Source: Nocardioides sp. WS12
GTDB lineage: Bacteria > Actinomycetota > Actinomycetes > Propionibacteriales > Nocardioidaceae
DNA: 64,000 nucleotides
NCBI RefSeq assembly: GCF_014108865.1
Contig: NZ_CP053928.1
Location: forward strand, 992,001-1,056,000
Direction of reading: 5' to 3'
This document shows positions 33,349 to 42,072 of the stretch, piece by piece. The notes beneath the pieces are model-generated. The model made no database searches. It was not told the DNA's origin and saw only the letters and a program-made list of their open reading frames with translations. Every line of letters starts with the position of its first letter. The first letter of the stretch is position 1. Position numbers and translations under genes: made by a program.

Positions 33349-34469
33349 CGGCCGGCCTGGGCCCGGATCAGGCCGGTGATCAGTTCGATGTCGGCGACAC
33401 TCACTGCGCTGCCAGTGGGCAGGACGACGACCTCACCGGCCACCTGCTCGGTCACGGGCAGGGTGTCGCCCGCGTCGGGGTCGAGGTCGCGGTACGGCGC
33501 CATCTTGTGGCATCCCGGCCAGAAGTAGCGACGGGCGAGGACGTTCTCCTGCTGCAGGGCCTCGACCAGGGCGTCCCGGGTGGTTCCGGCGCCCTCCTTC
33601 ACCTGGAGGACGACGTACTGGAAGTTGTTCGCCTCGTCGGGATCGAACGACATCAGCTCCAGGCCCGGAACGTCGGCCAGCCCGGCGGCGTACGCGGCGT
33701 GATTGCGCTGGTTGACGGCGATCGTCGCGGACAGCGTCTCGAGGTTGGTCAGTCCCATGGCGGCGCAGACTTCGATCATCTTGCCGTTGGTGCCGGGGTG
33801 GATGACGTTGTCGTATCCAGCGAAGCCGAAGTTGCGCATCAGGCGGGCCTTCTCGGCGACCTCGTCGTCGTCCGTCATCACCGCCCCGCCCTCGAAGCTG
33901 TTGAAGAACTTCGTGGCGTGGAAGCTGAACACCTCGGCGCGACCGAAGCTGCCGATCATCCGGCCCCGGTGGGTGCAGGCGAAGGCATGGGCGGCGTCGA
34001 AGAGCAGTTCGAGGCCGTTTTCGTCCGCGATGGCCTGGAGTTCCTCGACCGCCGCGGGCTGACCCCACAGGTGCACGCCGATGATGCCGGTGGTCCGCGG
34101 CGTGATCGCGCGCCGCACGGATTCGGGGTCCAGCGTGTGGGTCGTCGGGTCGATGTCGGCGAACACAGGGGTGATGCCCTGCCAGTGCAGGGCGTGAGCC
34201 GTCGCGATGAACGTGTACGACGGCACGATCACCTCGCCCTCGAGCCCGAGCGCGCGGATGGCGATCTCCAGGGCGATGGTGCCGTTGCATGTCGCCACGC
34301 AGTGCTTGACGCCGGCCATCTCGGCCAGGCGGGACTCGAACTCGCGGACCACCGGGCCGTCGTTGGAGAACCAGCCGCGGTCGAAGATCTCGCCGACCCG
34401 GGTCAGGAAGGCCTCACGATCACCCATGTTGGGCCGGCCGACATGGCGGGGTTCCTCAAACACAGGCAC
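33345..34469 (-). CDS. DegT/DnrJ/EryC1/StrS sugar aminotransferase (VioA/FdtB/PglE-like)
   Basis: A 374-residue PLP enzyme that aminates a keto-sugar nucleotide. The PLP lysine is Lys187 in SFHATKFFNSFEGG, with the phosphate-binding TCNGTIALEIAI and the LLFDAAHAF segment containing the cofactor Asp. Pairing with the overlapping PglD-like acetyltransferase and the facing WecF-like transferase suggests synthesis of a dTDP-4-acetamido-4,6-dideoxyhexose, but no RmlA/RmlB genes lie in the window. GTG at 34469 sits six bases after a TAGAGT -10 box. It is divergent from a GT4 gene. Confidence 0.87.
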   Translation of the reverse strand: MPVFEEPRHVGRPNMGDREAFLTRVGEIFDRGWFSNDGPVVREFESRLAEMAGVKHCVATCNGTIALEIAIRALGLEGEVIVPSYTFIATAHALHWQGITPVFADIDPTTHTLDPESVRRAITPRTTGIIGVHLWGQPAAVEELQAIADENGLELLFDAAHAFACTHRGRMIGSFGRAEVFSFHATKFFNSFEGGAVMTDDDEVAEKARLMRNFGFAGYDNVIHPGTNGKMIEVCAAMGLTNLETLSATIAVNQRNHAAYAAGLADVPGLELMSFDPDEANNFQYVVLQVKEGAGTTRDALVEALQQENVLARRYFWPGCHKMAPYRDLDPDAGDTLPVTEQVAGEVVVLPTGSAVSVADIELITGLIRAQAGR

Positions 34470-34481
34470 CCGGCGACTCTA
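34467..34481 (-). promoter_or_regulatory. leaderless promoter of the DegT aminotransferase (first copy)
   Basis: Minus-strand TAGAGT (34481-34476), six bases, GTG (34469-34467). Confidence 0.5.
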
Positions 34482-34487
34482 CTGAAC

Positions 34488-34504
34488 TACCCTGTCGGCT
34501 CATG
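34488..34504 (+). promoter_or_regulatory. near-leaderless promoter of the GT4 gene
   Basis: TACCCT (34488-34493), eight bases, ATG at 34502. It is divergent from the -10 at 34476-34481. Confidence 0.4.
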
Positions 34505-35764
34505 CGCGTGCTCCAGGCGCCGGTCAACATCGCCAATCAGCCGTGGCTGATGGCCCAGGGACTTCGTCAGGCCGGACACGAGGTCGAGGTCTGGCAATTC
34601 CGGGAGCATCCCTTCGGGTATCCGGTCGATCGGACCGTCGACGTGACGGCCGGCCCGTTGGCGATCCTCCGCACCTTGATGGAGGCGGTCGAGCAGGGCT
34701 TCGACGTCGTGCACTTCCACTACGCGAGTTCGCTGGTGCCCCAGCGCGAGTTCCTGCCCTGGTTCTGGGACCTGCCGGTGTGGCGGTCGCTCGGCGTGAC
34801 GGTGGTGTTCACCTTCCACGGCTCGGACGCGCGCCTGCGGAGCCATCACATCGCCGACGACACGTGGAGCTACTACCGGTTCGCAGACGTTCCCTGCGAT
34901 GAGGACCTGATCACCACGCGGCTGGCGGTCATTCGCCGGTACGCCTCCCACATGACCGTGGGCAGCGTGCTCGACCTGCCTTACGTCGACGAGGGTGTGT
35001 ACGTCCCGAAGATCGTCGACACCGACGGCATCCGGGTGGGCGCGCCACCCGACCGGGCCCGGGCGGTCGTCGCCCACGCTCCGAGCCGCCGCTCGACCAA
35101 GGGCACGGACATCGTGTTGCAGTCGCTCGACACCCTTCGCGAGGAGGGGGTCCCGTTCGACCTGGACCTGATCGAGGGGGTCAGCAACGCCGAGGCGCTG
35201 GCCAGGATGGGCCGCGCGGACATCGTGGTGGAGAAGCTGCTCGGTGGAGACGCGGGAGTGACGTCGCTCGAGGCGATGGCGCTGGGTCGGGTGGCCGTCG
35301 CGCGCATCCGTGACCAGGTTCGGGAGCGGCACCCCGCGATGCCGGTCGTCTCGGCGTCGCCGGACACCTTCCTGGACGTCATGCGCGGGCTCCTCACGGA
35401 CCCTGAGCGCCGGGTGCGCCTGGGGCAGGAGGGTCGGCAGTACGTCGAGACCGAGCACTCGCCGGCCGTGGTCGGTCGCCTCCTGGAGGAGCTCTACCGA
35501 TCACCCGGCCGCCCGGGCATCCCGGCCTTCCCCGACTGGACCGTGCCGCCCACCGAAGCGGCGTTGGAGGTCCTGCGGACCCGCCTCGAGAAGGAGCGGG
35601 CCGAACGAGTCCGACTGCGGGGGCGGACCAAGGAGCTGCGCGGCAAGCTCCAGGTCAAGCGCGCCGAGCTGCTGGAGGCGCAGCAGGAGATCGCCGCGCT
35701 CAAGCGCCGCACGGCCCGCGGACTGGCGGGGCGGGCGTGGCGTCGCGCCGTCGTACGGCGTTAG
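34502..35764 (+). CDS. Family 4-type glycosyltransferase with C-terminal coiled coil
   Basis: A 420-residue retaining GT-B enzyme. The N-domain starts MRVLQAPVNIANQPWLMAQG; VFTFHGSDARLR and VAHAPSRRSTKGTDIVLQSL are typical acceptor- and donor-domain landmarks, and EKLLGGDAGVTSLEAMALGR is the sugar-nucleotide segment (E-X7-E variant). After about residue 355 a highly charged heptad region (LEKERAERVRLRGRTKELRG) predicts a coiled coil, perhaps for oligomerising with other transferases. Donor and acceptor are unknown. It is the first rightward gene after the divergent aminotransferase. Confidence 0.82.
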   Translation: MRVLQAPVNIANQPWLMAQGLRQAGHEVEVWQFREHPFGYPVDRTVDVTAGPLAILRTLMEAVEQGFDVVHFHYASSLVPQREFLPWFWDLPVWRSLGVTVVFTFHGSDARLRSHHIADDTWSYYRFADVPCDEDLITTRLAVIRRYASHMTVGSVLDLPYVDEGVYVPKIVDTDGIRVGAPPDRARAVVAHAPSRRSTKGTDIVLQSLDTLREEGVPFDLDLIEGVSNAEALARMGRADIVVEKLLGGDAGVTSLEAMALGRVAVARIRDQVRERHPAMPVVSASPDTFLDVMRGLLTDPERRVRLGQEGRQYVETEHSPAVVGRLLEELYRSPGRPGIPAFPDWTVPPTEAALEVLRTRLEKERAERVRLRGRTKELRGKLQVKRAELLEAQQEIAALKRRTARGLAGRAWRRAVVRR

Positions 35765-35807
35765 CGGCGGCTTCCGGGCTGCCTGCGCGTTGCACCGCAC
35801 CCTGAAA

Positions 35808-35823
35808 TAGGATGCGTCCGGTG
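35808..35823 (+). promoter_or_regulatory. leaderless promoter of the acyltransferase-3 gene
   Basis: TAGGAT (35808-35813), seven bases, GTG at 35821. An in-frame ATG at 35812 lies inside the hexamer. Confidence 0.45.
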
Positions 35824-36912
35824 ACTTTGAGCGAAAAGGATGTTCGCCCGCAGACCGCCGCGTCGGCCCATCGCTGGGACTACGACGTCCTGCGCATCCT
35901 GGCGATCCTTGGCGTCGTCGCCATTCACGTCTTCGGCCTGATCCTGGGGCGACCTGACCTGCGCGGCACGGACACCTGGAACTTCGCGGTCATCCTCGCC
36001 ATCGGCAGCAACTGGTGCGTCCCGATGTTCGTCATGGTCAGCGGCGCCTTGCTGCTCGCGCCACGGGCGCATGCGGCCGGCCCCGGAGCGTTCCTGAAGA
36101 AGCGGGCGGTGCGCCTGCTGCCAGCGGTGATCGTGTGGCACCTGGTCTATCTCGTGGTCGTCCGTCACTGGATCCTGCAGGCGGACCTGGTCCCGGAGAC
36201 CGTTGCGGTGAACTTCATCGACGGCAAGGTCTACACGGCGCTGTACTTCCTGTGGCTGATCCTCGGCCTGTACGTCGTTGCGCCTGTCATCGCGGCCTTC
36301 CTGCGCGACGGGGACGCGCGCCGCGCGCAGATCACGGCCATCGTTGCCTGCTTGTGGGGCGCGGCGCTGCTGGTGCTGCCCCTGGTCGCGACCCAGTTGG
36401 GCTTCCCGCGCACCCGCACCGACACGGCCATCACGCTGTGGATTCCGTACGTCGGGCTCTTCATCGCCGGGTACGCCTGGCGGGAGCCCCGGGCCGAGGG
36501 TCGCCGCTGGATCTGGGCAGGCGGGATCGCGGTCGCCCTGGTGACACTCGACATCTGGCTGTTCAACGTCGCTCCCGACTTCGCCTGGCTGCGCGCGTTC
36601 CTCCCGGTGCACTACGTCTCGCTCCCGACGGTCGGGGCCGCGCTCGCCATCTACCTGTGCGTGATCGACCTCTGCGCACGCCTGCGGCCGAAGGAGCGGG
36701 TGGTGAAGGTCATCGGGGCGATCGGCAGTGCAACCTTCGGGGTGTTCCTGGTGCATCTGCTGCTCGTTGCGGTGGTCCGCCGCTGGTGGCCGGACCTGTA
36801 CGCCGACCCGGCCCCTGTGGCCAAGCTCGAGCTCTACGCGATGGTGGTCGTCGCATCCTTCGCGATCAGCGTGGCCGCCGCCCGCGTGCCCTGGTTGCGC
36901 CGGATCTTCTGA
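35821..36912 (+). CDS. Acyltransferase-3 family membrane protein (OatA/WecH-like)
   Basis: A 363-residue integral membrane protein with about ten hydrophobic helices. It opens RWDYDVLRILAILGVVAIHVFG, containing the catalytic-type R-X-L-A and H of the family, and continues with GNWCVPMFVMVSGALLL-like residues. Such enzymes O-acetylate sugars in polysaccharides or peptidoglycan using cytosolic acetyl-CoA. GTG 35821 is preferred to ATG 35812 because of the -10 hexamer; the difference is three residues. It converges on a second, larger acyltransferase with 9 bases between. Confidence 0.87.
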   Translation: MTLSEKDVRPQTAASAHRWDYDVLRILAILGVVAIHVFGLILGRPDLRGTDTWNFAVILAIGSNWCVPMFVMVSGALLLAPRAHAAGPGAFLKKRAVRLLPAVIVWHLVYLVVVRHWILQADLVPETVAVNFIDGKVYTALYFLWLILGLYVVAPVIAAFLRDGDARRAQITAIVACLWGAALLVLPLVATQLGFPRTRTDTAITLWIPYVGLFIAGYAWREPRAEGRRWIWAGGIAVALVTLDIWLFNVAPDFAWLRAFLPVHYVSLPTVGAALAIYLCVIDLCARLRPKERVVKVIGAIGSATFGVFLVHLLLVAVVRRWWPDLYADPAPVAKLELYAMVVVASFAISVAAARVPWLRRIF

Positions 36913-36921
36913 AACCGGCGG

Positions 36922-39060
36922 CTACGGCGTCCCGGCGGACGCGAGGTGGTCCTTGACCAGCGGCACCAGTTTGTTGGCGAGGTCCGGTGCCAGCACCTTC
37001 ACCCAGGTCGCCGTGATGTGCGAGCCCTGCCGATAGGTGAGCACGTTCCGGATCACCGCCTTGCAGACGCCATCGGGGCAGACCAGCGGATTCATGTCGA
37101 TGAAGGCAGCGTCGTCGACCTGCTCGGCCGCCTCCTTCATCGCGAGGTTGCTGCTCGACTCGGCATACGGCCAGGAGCAGTCGTCGCCCGCGGTGGCCGC
37201 GTCGTGCTCGGCCACGCATTCGTACGCGTTCGCGCCGATCTCCGGTGACGGACTCGGGGTGTCGGACAGGGCGATCACCCGGGTGCCCTGGTCGGTGAAC
37301 TGCTGCCAGTAGCTGACGTAGCCCGCCACGAGGCCCTCGAGGGTCTCCTTGCCGTCGGCATCGGCCGCAGCCTTGCGCAGGCCGGTCGTGATCAGCACCT
37401 GGGGGCGGTCCTTGCCCTTGGCCTCGGAAAGGCGCCGGAACACTTCCTGGCCCCATTCCCGGCATTCGGGGAAGGGTTTGCCGGCGACGAACGTCATCGT
37501 GTCGGTGAACGTGCAGCCGCCCTTGGTGTAGATCCGCACCCGCCAGTGGTTGGCCTCGGCGATCGCGTCGATGGCCGGCATCCACTGGGCGACCTTGGAG
37601 TCGCCGACGACGACCACCAAGGGACCGCCGTCGGGGTCGCCGCTGTCGCAGGCCTTCACGTCGGTGTCGTAGACCTCGACGGCGCAGCCCTTCTCGTACA
37701 GGGCAGGGGAGTCGAGGACCGCGTCCACCGGATCCGGAGTGATCACGTCGAAGAGGGGGGTGGTGTCGGCGGACGGGGGACTGGTCTCCGCGCCGCGCAG
37801 TTGTTCGGGGACCAACTGGATGCCGGCACCCCCGATCCCGCTGGCCGTGCCTCGCGACTGCAGGACTGCGCCCTGGAGGACGAGGCCGGCAACGGCGGCG
37901 ACCAGGGTGCAGTTCAGGCCGATGGACAGGGCCAGGCGTGGCGAGGCTGCGATCGCCTTCGAGTGGCGCACGGGGCTCTCGACGAAGCGGTACGACAGCC
38001 AGGCCGGAACGACGGAGAGTACGACGACGAGGAGACCCTGGGCCGCGGAGAGCTCCCCCCACTGCCACGTGGCGAACCGCAGGGCTGGCCAGTGCCACAG
38101 GTAGAGCGAGTACGACAGTCCGCCCACCCAGACGAACAGTGGATTGCCGAGCAGGCGACCCACGCCGGTGTGCCCGGCGGCGAAGCCCCCGATGATGACG
38201 GCGGCCGTGCCCAGCGTCGGCACGAGAGCGCCGGGTGCGGGCCATGCGGTCTGCGTGGACTGCAGCATCAGGCCCGTACCGAGGACGGCGAGTCCGGCCA
38301 GGACCAGGGCCTGTCCGGCCCGCCGGGACAGCCGGTCCCACTGGGTCGCGCCGAGCGCCACGAGCGCGCCGATGCCGAGCTCCCACAGTCGCGTCGGGGT
38401 GACGAAGAAGGCCTCGGAGGGACGCTCGGCGGTGAGCCAGAAGGCGCACAGGAGCGACGGGATGACGATGACGAGGGTCAGGCCGATCGCCAGGATTGCC
38501 CGCCGCGGCGGCGCCGAGTCGTCGCGTCGGCGGCGCTTGCCGCCCACCCACAGGAGGCCCAACAGCACCAGCGGCCAGATGAAGTAGAACTGCTCCTCCA
38601 CCGCCAGTGACCAGAAGTGCAGGACCGGGGACGGCGCGACGTCCTCGGCCATGTAGTCGACGGAGCGGGCCGAGAAGACCCAGTTCACGACATACGTCGC
38701 GGCGCCGATGATGTCGGTGGAGATGGCCTGCCACTGCACCCGCGAGACCATGAGCCACGACATCAGCGTCGTGACGACGAGGACCACCGCCGCGGCGGGC
38801 AGCAGTCGCCGGGCGCGGCGGGCGTAGAACCCGGGCAAGCTGATCCGGCCGGTGCGCTCCAGTTCGCGCAGCAACTGGGCCGTGATCACGAAGCCGGACA
38901 CGACGAAGAAGATGTCGACGCCGGCGAAACCGCCGCCGGGGATGGCCAGCCCGGCGTGGTGCAACAGCACCACCGACACTGCGACGGCGCGGAGACCTTC
39001 GATGTCGGGACGGAACTGCGCGGCTCCGGGTCGTTCGTCGGGGGTCCGGTGGGCGTTCAC
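36922..39060 (-). CDS. OafA/YrhL-type acyltransferase with C-terminal SGNH domain
   Basis: A 712-residue two-domain protein. Residues about 15-390 form an acyltransferase-3 membrane domain (FRPDIEGLRAVAVSVVLLHH, then FFVVSGFVITAQLL). Residues about 460-712 form an extracytoplasmic SGNH-like domain with VVVVGDSKVAQW as block I and YRQGSHITATW at the usual catalytic-His position. The Asp three residues before that His is Gln here, as I recall for many actinobacterial members. Members O-acetylate cell-surface glycans. GTG at 39060 follows the upstream glycosyltransferase stop by 2 bases; the longer open frame shadows that gene. Confidence 0.88.
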   Translation of the reverse strand: MNAHRTPDERPGAAQFRPDIEGLRAVAVSVVLLHHAGLAIPGGGFAGVDIFFVVSGFVITAQLLRELERTGRISLPGFYARRARRLLPAAAVVLVVTTLMSWLMVSRVQWQAISTDIIGAATYVVNWVFSARSVDYMAEDVAPSPVLHFWSLAVEEQFYFIWPLVLLGLLWVGGKRRRRDDSAPPRRAILAIGLTLVIVIPSLLCAFWLTAERPSEAFFVTPTRLWELGIGALVALGATQWDRLSRRAGQALVLAGLAVLGTGLMLQSTQTAWPAPGALVPTLGTAAVIIGGFAAGHTGVGRLLGNPLFVWVGGLSYSLYLWHWPALRFATWQWGELSAAQGLLVVVLSVVPAWLSYRFVESPVRHSKAIAASPRLALSIGLNCTLVAAVAGLVLQGAVLQSRGTASGIGGAGIQLVPEQLRGAETSPPSADTTPLFDVITPDPVDAVLDSPALYEKGCAVEVYDTDVKACDSGDPDGGPLVVVVGDSKVAQWMPAIDAIAEANHWRVRIYTKGGCTFTDTMTFVAGKPFPECREWGQEVFRRLSEAKGKDRPQVLITTGLRKAAADADGKETLEGLVAGYVSYWQQFTDQGTRVIALSDTPSPSPEIGANAYECVAEHDAATAGDDCSWPYAESSSNLAMKEAAEQVDDAAFIDMNPLVCPDGVCKAVIRNVLTYRQGSHITATWVKVLAPDLANKLVPLVKDHLASAGTP

Positions 39061-39062
39061 GG

Positions 39063-40643
39063 TCAGGACGGTCCAGCCAGCGACTGGACGCCCGCGCGGT
39101 ACACGCCGTCGAGGATCTCGGCCTGCCGCTCCCAGGTCCACTCCGAGAGGGGGACCCGGTCGTCGTACGCGCTGCGATAGCGAGCCGGATCGGCCAGCAC
39201 GGCCAGGGTGGCGCGGGTGAAGTCGGCGACGTCGTCGGCGATGAAGACCTCGCCCTGCCCGGTCGCCTTCACCTGGGTCGACATGGCGCGCACGTCGCTG
39301 ACCACGATCGGCAGCCGGGCGTGGCTGTACTCGAAGAACTTGGTGATCAGTGCGATCTCGTGGTTCGGGAAGTGCTGGATCGGGATCAGTCCGACGTCGG
39401 CGGAGGAGAGGTACTCCACGACGTGCTCGGGAGCGACGTACGGCAGCAGGTGCAGTCGGTCCGCGACCCCCAGTTCCTGCGCGCGCTCGACGACCTCGAC
39501 GACAGGAGCCGACTCGGGCACGGCGACGACGAGGGCCACGTGCACACCGGGCATCGCGGGCAGCGACTCGATCACGGTGCCGAGACCGCGCTGCCGTGAC
39601 GGCGAACCGCTGTAGACGAGGATCGGGGTCTCGGGGCCGACACCGCACAGCTCACGCACACCCGGACGGGCCGAGCCGTCGTCGGTGGCGATGGTCGGGC
39701 AGTTCAGCACGACCGACGGCGTCCGGGACAGGCCGTGTCGTTCGACGAGCAGCTCGGCGAGCTCCCCGGACACGGTCACCACTTCGTCGGCGTACGCGGC
39801 GAACTCGCGTTCGTGCGCCATCTGCGCGACGTGCCACCGGGGGTGGTCGTTCCACGGCTTGGCGCCGGGCAGGAACTCGTGGGCGTCCCAGACCAGGGCG
39901 ATCTTCCGACCCTGCAGCACGCCGCGCATCTTGGCGCGTGCCCCGGCGCCGAGCATCCGGAAGTCGTTGGCGTGGATGACGTCGGGGCGGAGCTTGTCGA
40001 TCGCGGGGCCGTAGGCCGCCTCGAAGTCCCACAGGTGGCTGTCCAGCTGGCGCCAGGCCTTCGGCCCGCCCACCTTGACGTGGAACCAGGTGGCGGCGCG
40101 GTCCAGCGGGGCCGTCTGGGTCCGGCGCTTGCGGCGTACGGACTCCGTCGCCCGCGAACGCAGGCCGACCAGGTCGCCGAGCGCCTTGGCCAGTGCCCGA
40201 CGCGGCAGCTGGCTGACCGGCTGGGCCCGGTGCAGGGTGCGGTCCTTGGCGAGTGCCGCGTTCCGGGCACGAGCCAGCCGCAGAGTCACGTCGGCGCGGC
40301 GGCGATCTGCAGCGAGCTGCTGCTGACGCTCACGTTCCTGGGAGCCGAACGCCAGGGGGTTGCGCCAGCGGGGGCTGCGGGCCTCGTAGGGCCGACGGTT
40401 GGTGGTGACCTTGAGCAGCCGCACCTGGGCGCCGCCGAGCTCCCACCGCGCCGTTTCGCCACGCGGGGCCAGTCCGAGCACGCGGACGTCCCAGCCGTGC
40501 TCCGCCATGGAGGTGGCCTGCTTCTGCACCCGGGAGTCCCGGCGCACGTCGTTGTCGACGAGGATCACCACGCGTGGGCGCCGGTCGGGCGCGTCGTCGG
40601 CATCCGGGACGTCGTCGGTTCGAGCATCGCCGGGCGGCAACAT
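39063..40643 (-). CDS. Family 4-type glycosyltransferase
   Basis: A 526-residue GT-B enzyme. The N-domain begins RPRVVILVDNDVRRDSRVQK, a common start of actinobacterial GT4 proteins, and an Arg-rich linker (about 120-200) precedes DVIHANDFRMLGAGA and VWDAHEF. The C-domain has LVYSGSPSRQRGLGTVIESL and FFEYSHARLPIVVSDV. ATG 40643 is preferred over ATG 40760 because a GGGGAG site lies upstream and the extra 39 residues cross the divergent promoter. It is followed after 2 bases by the OafA-like gene, implying one leftward operon of transfer then O-acetylation. Confidence 0.83.
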   Translation of the reverse strand: MLPPGDARTDDVPDADDAPDRRPRVVILVDNDVRRDSRVQKQATSMAEHGWDVRVLGLAPRGETARWELGGAQVRLLKVTTNRRPYEARSPRWRNPLAFGSQERERQQQLAADRRRADVTLRLARARNAALAKDRTLHRAQPVSQLPRRALAKALGDLVGLRSRATESVRRKRRTQTAPLDRAATWFHVKVGGPKAWRQLDSHLWDFEAAYGPAIDKLRPDVIHANDFRMLGAGARAKMRGVLQGRKIALVWDAHEFLPGAKPWNDHPRWHVAQMAHEREFAAYADEVVTVSGELAELLVERHGLSRTPSVVLNCPTIATDDGSARPGVRELCGVGPETPILVYSGSPSRQRGLGTVIESLPAMPGVHVALVVAVPESAPVVEVVERAQELGVADRLHLLPYVAPEHVVEYLSSADVGLIPIQHFPNHEIALITKFFEYSHARLPIVVSDVRAMSTQVKATGQGEVFIADDVADFTRATLAVLADPARYRSAYDDRVPLSEWTWERQAEILDGVYRAGVQSLAGPS

Positions 40644-40700
40644 CGCGTTGGGCTCCCCACTTGTGGATCGTGCGGTCCCGGGTTCGGGATCGCACCGCCG

Positions 40701-40708
40701 TACGATAC
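40701..40708. promoter_or_regulatory. overlapping divergent -10 elements
   Basis: TACGATA at 40701-40707 reads TACGAT rightward and TATCGT leftward (40707-40702). It could serve both divergent glycosyltransferase operons, giving leaders of about 40 and 50 bases, both of which have ribosome sites. Confidence 0.35.
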
Positions 40709-40752
40709 CGAGGCGCGCCGCTTCTCCCGATTTCGCCGGCGAAAGGATTTCC

Positions 40753-42072
40753 TTGAACACCGACAGGCCACGACGGCTCCTGTTCCTCGCCTTCGGGTTC
40801 CCTCCGGCGTTGAAGAGCTCCTCCTATCGGCTCCGGGAGATCGCGAACGCCTTCGCCGGCGCTGGCTGGCAGGTGACCGTTCTCAACGCGGCACGGGAGA
40901 TGTGGGAGAACGAGTTCGGCCTGGACGAGTCCCTGCTGGACAACGTGGATCCCTCGATCCGGGTGATCGAACTCCCGCTTGCGCGTGCGGACCTGGAGAC
41001 GGACATCCGCACCTACGACGAAGCACGGGCGCTGACTCCGGCACGCTGGTTGAAGGAGTGGCGGGAGAGGAACGAGGAGTCGTTCCCGGAGCCGACCTTC
41101 GGTGGCTGGCGCGACGACCTGGAGCGGGTGGTGGTCGACCTGCATCGCGAGGACCCCTTCGACCTGATCCTGGTGAGCTGCGTCCCGTACGTCTCGCTGG
41201 CCGCCGCGTTGCGACTGCACGAGGAGCACCAGGTGCCGATGGCTGTCGACTTCCGCGACGGCTGGTCGGTCGACGTGATCAAGGGCGGCGAGGCCTTCGA
41301 GCGGGATTCGGTCAGCGGCCGGTGGGAGCAGCGTGCCCTCGAAGCCGCGGAGTCGCTGTGGCTCGTGAACGACCCGATCGCCGAGCACTACCGCGTGCGG
41401 TACCCGGAGCTGGCGGACAAGGTCCGCGTCGTCCGCAACGGGTTCGACCGCGACAGCATCCCCACGCAGATCCCGCAGCCCCCCGCGGGGCCGCTGCGTT
41501 TCGGCTACCTCGGCACCATCAACTTCCGCCCCGAGTTCGTCAGCACGGTCCTGGGTGCGTGGCGTGAGGCGCGCGCGACCAACCCGCTGCTCGAGGGCGC
41601 GACCTGGGACTGGCGGGGCAACCTCGGCGCCGGTGCGGTGCGCGGCTCGTCCGCAGTGCTGGAGCAGCTGATCGCTGCCGAGGCCGACGGCGTCAGTTAC
41701 GGCGGCCCGGTGCCCAAGCGCGATGTCGGGGAGTTCTACGGCAGCCTGGACGCGGTGACCTTCATGGTCATCGGCGGTGCCTTCATGACGTCCGGCAAGG
41801 TCTACGAGTGCATGGCGACGGCGCTGCCGATCGTCTCGGCCCACGAAGTACGGCACGATGCCTCGACCTTGCTCGAGGGCTATCCGCTGTGGACCGGCGT
41901 GGCCGGGCTCGACCACGACTTCCTGGTCTCAGCGTTCGGTCGTGCCGCTGAACTCGCGCGCAGCGCTGATGATGCGCTGCGTCGCTCCGCCCGCGACTAC
42001 GCCGAACAGTTCGAGCGCAGCCGGATCATGATCGACGCGGTTTCGGCACTCACTGACAAGGTGGCCCCCTGA
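40753..42072 (+). CDS. Family 4-type glycosyltransferase
   Basis: A 439-residue GT-B enzyme. The N-domain begins RRLLFLAFGFPPALKSSSYRL and contains DLILVSCVPYVSLAAALRL and AVDFRDGW; the C-domain has FGYLGTINFRPEFVSTVLGA and GKVYECMATALPIVSAHE, with the donor-site Glu. Proteins of this pattern often transfer sugars in capsule or exopolysaccharide assembly. TTG at 40753 is chosen for an AAAGGA site 7 bases upstream; the earlier open frame crosses the divergent promoter. The stop overlaps the next start by one base (TGATG). Confidence 0.82.
   Translation: MNTDRPRRLLFLAFGFPPALKSSSYRLREIANAFAGAGWQVTVLNAAREMWENEFGLDESLLDNVDPSIRVIELPLARADLETDIRTYDEARALTPARWLKEWRERNEESFPEPTFGGWRDDLERVVVDLHREDPFDLILVSCVPYVSLAAALRLHEEHQVPMAVDFRDGWSVDVIKGGEAFERDSVSGRWEQRALEAAESLWLVNDPIAEHYRVRYPELADKVRVVRNGFDRDSIPTQIPQPPAGPLRFGYLGTINFRPEFVSTVLGAWREARATNPLLEGATWDWRGNLGAGAVRGSSAVLEQLIAAEADGVSYGGPVPKRDVGEFYGSLDAVTFMVIGGAFMTSGKVYECMATALPIVSAHEVRHDASTLLEGYPLWTGVAGLDHDFLVSAFGRAAELARSADDALRRSARDYAEQFERSRIMIDAVSALTDKVAP

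Noticed and set aside
36922..39648. Extension of the OafA-like gene to 39648, suggesting a 908-residue protein
   Set aside because: The extension overlaps the conserved C-terminal domain of the upstream glycosyltransferase, and the family N-terminus begins right after GTG 39060.
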